Source: CAZVEE01 sp964625525
Lineage (GTDB): Bacteria; Pseudomonadota; Alphaproteobacteria; JAJFIK01
NCBI GenBank assembly: GCA_964625525.1
Contig: CAZVEE010000008.1
Location: forward strand, 1 to 64,000
Direction of reading: 5' to 3'
Length of the DNA stretch: 64,000 bases
Below are positions 55,030 to 61,590 of this stretch, one piece after another. The notes under the pieces are model-generated. The model had not been told where the DNA came from and did not search any database. It saw nothing but the letters and a program-made list of their open reading frames with translations. Every line of letters starts with the position of its first letter. The stretch's first letter is position 1. The position numbers and the translations under genes were made by a program.

Positions 55030-56253
55030 ATGAGCACACGGGACAGGAGGGATCCGCACCCGCCCGTGCTTGCGCCGGGGACGGTCTTCCTCGTGTTTCT
55101 GGGGCTGGGGCTGACCTCGTTTGGCGGACCGGTGGCTCATCTCGGCTATTTCCGTGAGGCCTTTGTCGTGCGCCGCGGCTGGTTGAGCGAGCGCGCCTAT
55201 GCCGATCTGGTGGCGCTGTGCCAGGCCCTGCCGGGGCCCGCGTCGAGCCAAGTCAGTATGGGGATCGGCCTCAGCGTTGCGGGACTGCCGGGGCTGTTTG
55301 CGGCTTGGCTCGGGTTTAGCTTGCCATCGGCTGTGCTGCTGACCGCTGTCGGCTATGGGGTCATCGCGGACCGGGACCTGCTGGCACCTGGGGTGCTCGC
55401 GGGATTGGGCATCGGCGTGGTGGCGGTGGTGGCGCATGCCCTGTGGGGCATGGCCCGCACGTTGACGCCCGATGCGCCGCGTCTGGCATTGGCCGCGCTT
55501 GCGGGTCTTGTGGTGCTGGTCTGGCCGGGGCCGTGGGGCCAGGTGCTGGTGCTGATCGCGGGCGGGGTGATGGGGTTTCTCGTGCTTTGCGAGCCCACGA
55601 GTCCCCCCCAGCAGGCGGGACCGGCCCTGGCGGTTCCCGTGCTGTCCTGGGTGCCGCCCCTGGCGCTTGGATTGTTTGTCCTGCTGCTGCTGGGTCTGCC
55701 GCTGCTGACGGTGTTGATGCCTGAGACAGAGGCGCTGGCGCTGGGAGACAGCTTCTATCGCGCCGGGGCGCTGGTGTTTGGGGGCGGGCATGTGGTGCTG
55801 CCCCTGTTACAGGCGGAAGTGGTCGCGCCCGGCTGGATCGCCGAGGCGGAGTTCCTGGCCGGTTATGGCGCGGCCCAGGCCGTGCCCGGCCCGGTCTTTA
55901 CTGTTGCCGCTTATTTGGGCGCGGCGATGGAGATCGGGCCTGGAGGCGTTGGGGGCGCGGCGCTCTGTGTGGTGGCGATTTTCTTGCCGTCTTTGTTGCT
56001 GGTGACAGGGGTGCTGCCGGTTTGGGCCCGGGTGAGCGCGGTGCCAGGGTTGCGCCGCGGCCTGGCGGGTGTCAACGCGGCTGTCGTGGGGCTGTTATGG
56101 GCTACGCTGATCACGCCGATAGGCACCAGTGCGATCCAGGCGCCAGCGGACGCTGCCTTGGCGCTTGTCGGCGTCGCGTTGTTGCTGACGGGACGGGTGC
56201 CGGGATGGGCGGTCGTGGTGATGACGGCGCTGGCGGGCTGGATGATCGCTTAG
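55030..56253 (+). CDS. chrA: Chromate transporter ChrA
   Basis: Two homologous CHR halves. The N-terminal half has LTSFGGPVAHLGYFREAFVV and QALPGPASSQVSMGIG; the C-terminal half has GALVFGGGHVVLPLLQAEVV and AAQAVPGPVFTVAAYLG. At 407 residues it is the long-chain form. It should export chromate or a similar oxyanion. It starts 24 bases after the FapF-like gene and its stop overlaps the stop of the convergent small secreted gene by four bases. Confidence 0.92.
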   Translation: MSTRDRRDPHPPVLAPGTVFLVFLGLGLTSFGGPVAHLGYFREAFVVRRGWLSERAYADLVALCQALPGPASSQVSMGIGLSVAGLPGLFAAWLGFSLPSAVLLTAVGYGVIADRDLLAPGVLAGLGIGVVAVVAHALWGMARTLTPDAPRLALAALAGLVVLVWPGPWGQVLVLIAGGVMGFLVLCEPTSPPQQAGPALAVPVLSWVPPLALGLFVLLLLGLPLLTVLMPETEALALGDSFYRAGALVFGGGHVVLPLLQAEVVAPGWIAEAEFLAGYGAAQAVPGPVFTVAAYLGAAMEIGPGGVGGAALCVVAIFLPSLLLVTGVLPVWARVSAVPGLRRGLAGVNAAVVGLLWATLITPIGTSAIQAPADAALALVGVALLLTGRVPGWAVVVMTALAGWMIA

Positions 56254-56771
56254 GGCCCGGCGTTCTGGTCGATCACGTCACGGAACAAAGCGCGTGAGAC
56301 CGGGTCATAGCCCTGAATGGTGATCTCACCATCAATAAGCTGCTGGATCAGCGTATCGGGCTTAGTGTTCTGCACCACCGTCACATAGTTGGTGATCTGA
56401 TCATAGACTTCCGGCGAGATGGTGTTGCCATCGCCGAGTTGGATCACACTGCCGGCGGCTGAGTTGGCGAGCGAATTCACCACATCGGAGGAAATCACCG
56501 AGCGAGCCTCGGTAACGCCGTCCACCATGGTGGTCATCTCAATGGCGAAATCGACCATATAGCCGCTCGATAGCAACACCCCACCGCGCACATCCTTGAG
56601 GATGTCGTCATCCACCTGGGGGCTCCACAGATAGGGACGCTCGGCCGCGAAGCCGCCGCCAAAGCCAGTTTCGTTGTCCTGCGCGCCCGCAGGCAGCCCA
56701 AGGCTCGCCAGCACCAGCGTGATGGCGCAGGCGCAGCGGGCGAAACGGGTGAGGGCGCGGGACAGGGCCAT
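56250..56771 (-). CDS. Small secreted protein of the amyloid-type locus
   Basis: A signal peptide (FARCACAITLVLASLGLPAGAQ) precedes a 140-residue mature domain of no recognised family. It contains VDFAIEMTTMVDG, a Ser/Val/Asn segment (RSVISSDVVNSLANSAAGSVIQLGDG) and YVTVVQNTKPD. It begins two bases after the C39 peptidase gene ends, so the two are cotranscribed. By position it could be an accessory like FapA or FapE, but I see no sequence basis for choosing. Confidence 0.7.
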   Translation of the reverse strand: MALSRALTRFARCACAITLVLASLGLPAGAQDNETGFGGGFAAERPYLWSPQVDDDILKDVRGGVLLSSGYMVDFAIEMTTMVDGVTEARSVISSDVVNSLANSAAGSVIQLGDGNTISPEVYDQITNYVTVVQNTKPDTLIQQLIDGEITIQGYDPVSRALFRDVIDQNAGP

Positions 56772-56773
56772 GA

Positions 56774-57649
56774 TTACTGAACACTCTGGAAGACGAAATC
56801 GTCCGGCGTGCGCTGGAAGATATCCCGCACCGAGAGGATGTCGTGCTCCTTGAACGCATTCGTCCCCGGGGCGGCGCTGGTGACCCGGTACTGTGCCGAG
56901 GTATCAAAGCTCATACGCCCGATCGAGGGTTGATCCAGGATCACAAAAGCGATGTCGTTGGCCCGCATGCGCTCAAATTCAGCGCGAGAATACTTGCCGA
57001 TGCCAAGCGCCGGATCGCCCACCAGGACTTCTTCGTCATTGATGCCTTTGATGACCACAAAGTGGAAGTAACCACGCAGATTGATGAGCTGGATCGCTGG
57101 CACGCCCTCGCGCTGCAACTCGTCCAGTGTCACCGAAAAGCCGTTGGCGCGCAGGCCCCGGGCCTCCAAATAGCGTTTCAGGTCGAGGAGCGAGAAGCCC
57201 TGGGCCTTGATCTTATCCGGGTCGCCGACCGCGAACATGGCCTTGAAGACTTCTTCCTCCGTCGTCTCAACGCCGTAATGATAGGTCAACAGCGTCGCAA
57301 CCGCCGCGGCTCCGCAGCTGAAATCATATTCCTGCGGGACAATATTCTGAAATTTCTGAGTCAGAACGCTTGAGGTTTCGACCATCACCTGGCCGCCGCC
57401 GGGAAGCGTGATGGGCACTTGCGTCCGCACTGAGACAGTGCGAATGGGGCGCGGCAGGATGACATCGTCCGGCGAGACCGGCGAGGGGGCCAATCCTGGG
57501 ATCGAGGTTTGCGGCGTTAATTGTCCTGACAACGCCATGCCGGGCATGGGCGCCGTCTGGCAGCCAGCCAACAGAAACGCGGCGCACACAGCACCTAAGA
57601 CACCCCGTTGGGGGCCGACCCACTGACTTTGAAAAAGACTGATCATCAT
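56774..57649 (-). CDS. C39-family cysteine peptidase lipoprotein, FapD-like
   Basis: The lipobox LLAGC30 marks a lipoprotein. A linker of about 70 residues follows. The peptidase C39-like domain has the nucleophile Cys112 in DFSCGAAAVATLLTYHYG, His196 in GYFHFVVIKG and Asp212 in VGDPALG. Bacteriocin-type ABC parts are absent, so it is a free-standing peptidase as in the fap operon, where FapD is needed for assembly. The first of two ATG codons (57649) is used. It lies between the two repeat-type secreted genes and the small secreted gene, all in one direction. Confidence 0.85.
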   Translation of the reverse strand: MMISLFQSQWVGPQRGVLGAVCAAFLLAGCQTAPMPGMALSGQLTPQTSIPGLAPSPVSPDDVILPRPIRTVSVRTQVPITLPGGGQVMVETSSVLTQKFQNIVPQEYDFSCGAAAVATLLTYHYGVETTEEEVFKAMFAVGDPDKIKAQGFSLLDLKRYLEARGLRANGFSVTLDELQREGVPAIQLINLRGYFHFVVIKGINDEEVLVGDPALGIGKYSRAEFERMRANDIAFVILDQPSIGRMSFDTSAQYRVTSAAPGTNAFKEHDILSVRDIFQRTPDDFVFQSVQ

Positions 57650-57730
57650 ATGCCGCAACCTTCTGGCTGCCTGACCCGGCCCGGGCGGCACCCGAGCCGG
57701 TTCGACGCCGGGTTCACCACGCGGCGCCGA

Positions 57731-58459
57731 TCAATTGCCGATGTTCACAGTGACGTTCATCTGCGTTTCGATCACGACGTTGTTCGCCGCGTTCTGAATG
57801 ATCGTCACAGCCCCCTGCGCGCCCTGAAGCGCACCGTTATCAATCACGTTGGAAGGGGTGAAGTCCCCACCGATGAAGGTGGAATTGTTGTTCACGGAGC
57901 CCGCAGCCGTGATCAGCGTGCGAATGGCTTCATCATCCGGACCCGGCGCCATACCGCGCACATTGTCCAAGACCGCCACATCCGTCCCGCCAAGGCCGTC
58001 AAACGCCAGATCTTCACCGAGCGGACCGTTGGCAGACGCCACCGCATCCACAAGATCCTCACCGATCATCGGGGCGAGAGAGCGCGATAAGCCCGCATAC
58101 TCAAACTTGAGCGATAAAAACACGCTCGCCTTGCTGGTCGGCTTTGCCACGCTACGCACGGAGGCCGGCGCCCGCACTGGCAACACGGGAAGAGCCACAC
58201 GCGGCTGCGTTGGCGCATCCGTGACCGGGCCCCCAAATGCCTTCGACGCACCGAAGGCCGAGCCGCCGAAAGCGCTCGCGCTGCCGAAACCGGAGGAGGC
58301 GCCGGCGAAAGATGTTTCAAACCCACTGGCGAGAGCGGCTGAACTCGTGCTCATCAGGCACGCAGCCCCAATCATCGACGCGCCAAACAGCGAAGGCAGC
58401 GTCCGCAGCGTTTTGAAGAACCCGTGCATCACCGACGGGTGCCGGAGAGCGCTCATCAT
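57731..58459 (-). CDS. Secreted protein with one C-terminal amyloid-type repeat
   Basis: The start at 58459 has GGAG eight bases upstream. A long signal region ends near LASGFETS. A Gly/Ser/Phe-rich stretch follows (SGFGSASAFGGSAFGAS). Near the C-terminus, NVIDNGAL then GAVTIIQNAANNVVIETQ matches the repeat of the large neighbour (N-x-I-x-N ... G-x-V-x-I-x-Q-N ... N ... Q). It may be a nucleator or minor subunit (FapB-like). No Cys is found in the mature part. The gene is the second in the minus-strand set. Confidence 0.75.
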   Translation of the reverse strand: MMSALRHPSVMHGFFKTLRTLPSLFGASMIGAACLMSTSSAALASGFETSFAGASSGFGSASAFGGSAFGASKAFGGPVTDAPTQPRVALPVLPVRAPASVRSVAKPTSKASVFLSLKFEYAGLSRSLAPMIGEDLVDAVASANGPLGEDLAFDGLGGTDVAVLDNVRGMAPGPDDEAIRTLITAAGSVNNNSTFIGGDFTPSNVIDNGALQGAQGAVTIIQNAANNVVIETQMNVTVNIGN

Positions 58460-58486
58460 GGACAGGCTCCAAACCCTAAATACAGA

Positions 58487-58503
58487 CTTCGGACAATCCG
58501 AAG
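58487..58503 (-). promoter_or_regulatory. Perfect 7-bp stem-loop before the minor subunit gene
   Basis: CTTCGGA and TCCGAAG with a 3-base loop lie 28 bases upstream of the ATG at 58459. It could be a leader hairpin or an operator affecting the level of the second gene relative to the first. Confidence 0.45.
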
Positions 58504-58592
58504 GTCGGCCGAGACTATGTGTGATTCCCTGGCACCATACCAGCGTCCCACGTCCCCACTTAGCCGAAGGCCCTGCTAAGCCGTTGGTATAT

Positions 58593-58623
58593 GGTGACGG
58601 GCCGGAGCCCGCCACCTTTTTTT
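58593..58623 (+). terminator. Plus-strand rho-independent terminator inside a minus-strand operon
   Basis: GGTGACGGGC pairs with GCCCGCCACC (nine of ten) around a 4-base loop, and seven T residues follow on the plus strand. On the minus strand, where the genes lie, the same hairpin is just after the stop of the large repeat gene but has no T-tract. It may therefore act as a stabilising stem there. Confidence 0.7.
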
Positions 58624-58644
58624 GACCAATCGTTCACGTTGTCC

Positions 58645-60657
58645 TTAGAAGGACGCGGCGCCCGACAGAGCCGAACCAACGCCGGTGACGGAGATCGCAA
58701 CAGCGGAGTTCATCACGTTGGACGAACCGTTGTTTTGCGAAACATTCGCCACACCGGTGAAGCCGCCGCCCAGACCGTTGAACGAACCGGTGATCGTGTT
58801 GTCGATCGGGTCGTCCGTCAGAGCAACGACCAGGTTCCGAGCCACGGTCCCTTCCAGCGTCACGTTGTTGGTGCCGCCTTTCTCACCGAAGATCGGAGAG
58901 TCCTCCTGCAGGCCAGCGTTGATCGCGATGACCTGGTTCATGGAGCTGGCGTGACCGTTGTTCTGCTGGATGTTCGCAGCACCGGCGAAGTCGGTGAAGG
59001 AATCCTGGATCAGGTTGCCGCGAACCACACCAAACTCATAGACTTGGTTGTAGACCGCGAGACCCGCCGCATTCGCGGACGCCAGCAGCTGAGAGTCGTC
59101 TTCCACACCCAGGCGAACCGCAACTTGCGTGGTCTGGCCGAGCGTGTTGGCCATACCGTTGTTCTGCTGGATGCTGACGAGACCCGTCACCGTCTGGAAG
59201 GAGTTCTCGATCAGGTTCGACTTCTCGGTGTGCAGATCCGGGAACTCGTAGCTGCTCAGAGCGAACGAGCTGCCATAGGTGTCGGCGACGAACTGCTCGA
59301 TCGGATCAACGAAGCCAGCGGCCGTGTCGATCTCTTCGCCATTGTCGTCGAACTGCGGCAGGATCAGGCCGGGCAGGGAAGCAATCTCTTTGGAGATGTC
59401 CCAGTCACCGTCCCACACGGAGGTGCCGACAGTCACGCCGGTCGAGTTCACCGCCGTGGAGGTGTCACCACCACCAACGCCATTGTTCGCCAGGTCGCCC
59501 GGCACCGTGTCGACGGCGGCCAGGTTGTTGGCGAGGATCTGAGTCGACTGACCCAGGGCGTTGTGGTTGCCGTTGTTCTGCTGGATCTGGAAGGAACCAG
59601 CGGCGTTGTCGAACGCGCCGTTGTCGATGGTGTTGTCATACAGCGTGTTGACGTCCACCAGGGCGTTCACCGGGAACGAGCTCCCGAAGATCGCGGACGG
59701 ATCGGAGTCGGCAAAAGCTTCAGCCAGTTCGTCGAAGGTTTCGAACGGTTCACCGTCGGTGTCGAACTGCGTCACTTCATCAGGAGCGCGGCTGACCGGG
59801 AACGCGTTCAGCAGACGGCCACCGTCACGGACGTAGTTGTTCACGCCGCCGGACTGACCCTGGGCGCCGAGCTGGCGACCCTGGTTGGCAAACACGGCCT
59901 GGGACTGACCCATGGTGTTCGCGTCACCGTTGTTCTGCTGCACGTTGGCAACACCCGAGAAGCTCTCGAACGCGGCGCCATTGGCGTCGTCCGGAGTGGT
60001 GTCGGTCAACAGGTTCTGACGATCCGGCGCTTTGGTGCCGAAGTCCACGTTCACGGCCGGAACGGCGGTGCCGTCTTGGCGACGCGCAACACCGTCGGAG
60101 TCCAGGAACAGGACGGTTTCGTTACCGTCGGCGTCCAGGACCGGGTTGCCCTCGTCATCGACTTCAACGATCGGGCGGTACAGGCCAAAATTGAACGCCT
60201 GGTTGTTGCGCGTGCGGTTGAAGGTGCTCTCCCACTCAGACAGCGTGCCGAAGCCCGTGCCCGGAGCGCGAGTGCCCACAAAAGCGCCCGTGGAAACGTC
60301 ATTGGTGTGGGCGAGATCGTCGCCACCAATGGTCGTTTCACCGGTGCCAACACCCGTCACCACGCCGGTCGCGGCGTTCAGGACGTTGTTGGAACCGTTG
60401 TTCTGCTGCGCGTTCACCGCGCCCTCAGCACCGGCACCCGGCGCGGAGAAGGTGAACGAGTTGTCGATCAGGTTCACCCGGACGGTCTGAATATCGAGGC
60501 TCAGGGTCTCGATAACATCACCGAAAGAATTCACCTGGGCGCCGGATTCTTCATACGTCGGAAGATCCGGAAGTTTAGTCGGGCCCTGGAACGCGTAGGC
60601 CGGGGCTGCGCCCAAGGCCAGCACGGACGTGCCGATAATCAAGCTGCGTTTCAACAT
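58645..60657 (-). CDS. Large secreted protein with six amyloid-type QQNNG repeats, FapC-like
   Basis: The signal peptide ends at AYAFQG (residue 22). The 670-residue protein holds six related repeats around residues 62-100, 226-258, 337-377, 481-514, 548-580 and 620-657. Each fits N-x-I-x-(N/D)-S-F ... G-x-x-x-(I/V)-Q-Q-N-N-G-x2-N-x-(L/M)-x-Q; the last has SQNNG. Long linkers of 35-125 residues separate them, as in FapC, and the Q/N-ladder look is that of curli-type and Fap-type amyloids. No Cys is present. It is likely the major fibre subunit exported by the FapF-like barrel. The gene is first in the minus-strand set. Confidence 0.8.
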   Translation of the reverse strand: MLKRSLIIGTSVLALGAAPAYAFQGPTKLPDLPTYEESGAQVNSFGDVIETLSLDIQTVRVNLIDNSFTFSAPGAGAEGAVNAQQNNGSNNVLNAATGVVTGVGTGETTIGGDDLAHTNDVSTGAFVGTRAPGTGFGTLSEWESTFNRTRNNQAFNFGLYRPIVEVDDEGNPVLDADGNETVLFLDSDGVARRQDGTAVPAVNVDFGTKAPDRQNLLTDTTPDDANGAAFESFSGVANVQQNNGDANTMGQSQAVFANQGRQLGAQGQSGGVNNYVRDGGRLLNAFPVSRAPDEVTQFDTDGEPFETFDELAEAFADSDPSAIFGSSFPVNALVDVNTLYDNTIDNGAFDNAAGSFQIQQNNGNHNALGQSTQILANNLAAVDTVPGDLANNGVGGGDTSTAVNSTGVTVGTSVWDGDWDISKEIASLPGLILPQFDDNGEEIDTAAGFVDPIEQFVADTYGSSFALSSYEFPDLHTEKSNLIENSFQTVTGLVSIQQNNGMANTLGQTTQVAVRLGVEDDSQLLASANAAGLAVYNQVYEFGVVRGNLIQDSFTDFAGAANIQQNNGHASSMNQVIAINAGLQEDSPIFGEKGGTNNVTLEGTVARNLVVALTDDPIDNTITGSFNGLGGGFTGVANVSQNNGSSNVMNSAVAISVTGVGSALSGAASF

Positions 60658-61590
60658 CGCTCAGTCCTCAGTCAGTTGGTCGATGAGATGTCGCGTCATG
60701 CGAACCTGACCCTCGTGAGCAGTCGAGGATCGGGCTGCGTAAAGCTCTCAGCCTCGCGCTTGAGACCAGCCGCCGGTCGCCCGACGGGTCCGGAAACCAG
60801 ACCAGACGTTTTCAGCGGGGAAAGGCATGGCGGGTCGCCACTCTCGGACGAGAACCCAAGTGCCCATAGACGAAGCGCGATTCGTGATTTGTGAAAAGGA
60901 AGAAAGATCAGATTGGAGACGATAATGCCCCCGGTCTACTCCATCCCTTCTCACCGAAAACGCCCCGTCGGTAAGACGGCCTCTTACCATGTCACTCCCC
61001 GCGTCTGACGACGCAGGCCTTTACACACACAAGTCAGTAGCCACGCACTCAGTACCCTCAATCCGTTCCGGACCCGTTAACCGTCTCCGAGGAAACAGCC
61101 TCCGTGCACGGAGGGCGGGTGAGGGGCAGCCGAGTTCTCCGGACAAACGCCGACATACTCGGTTACGTGTGAGTGATTACGCCGTTTCTCTGAACGAGTA
61201 AACAAGGATCTGCTCGCCAATCCGGACAATTTCGCCCAAATGACCCAGCGTGCCGACCAGCGGTCACTCCGCTTGGAGTAATCCGAAAGTGAGACTGTGT
61301 GACGAATGACCGTTACAAACCTGATAACTCAAGCGTTTTCACAGCAGAACCGCACGAAACCTACACTTTTCGGCTTTTTCTTTTGTTCTAAAATGGAGCG
61401 TCGTGCCGTGTCCTCTTTGGAAACGGCAACTTGTTTTATTCTGAGACCTTTAAGGTGCAACCGATCCTATATGCCCGCATCTAGGGCGTGATCGATGGCC
61501 TTTGACAGGAACGGCACAGTCTGATTCGGCCATGGCGCGGGTGTGTCCCGCGGCGTGAAACACGCCGCGGGGGATCTTGAGCGGACTCGA
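60658..61590. other. Long non-coding region upstream of the repeat-protein gene
   Basis: About 930 bases with no supported gene. It is less GC-rich than its surroundings, with a T-rich stretch near 61366-61390. A perfect hairpin GGTAAGA-CGGCC-TCTTACC lies at 60970-60988. Its size suggests multi-input regulation of the amyloid-type genes, as with csgD-csgB intergenic DNA. I could not identify a clear promoter. Confidence 0.5.
61547..61571. terminator. Strong stem-loop after the M14 peptidase gene
   Basis: CCCGCGGCGTG and CACGCCGCGGG form a perfect 11-bp stem with an AAA loop, 20 bases after the peptidase stop. No T-tract follows, so termination may be factor-dependent or the stem may protect the 3' end. 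Confidence 0.55.

Noticed and set aside
56774..57649. Bacteriocin-processing C39 peptidase
   Set aside because: There is no fused ABC transporter and no double-glycine leader peptide gene. The lipoprotein signal and linkage to repeat proteins fit a FapD-like role better.
58591..60894. A 767-codon open frame on the plus strand opposite the six-repeat gene
   Set aside because: It is a shadow of the repeat gene in high-GC DNA. Its apparent repeats (VVLLDV-like) mirror the repeats on the other strand, it has no ribosome site or signal, and the minus-strand product has a clean signal peptide.
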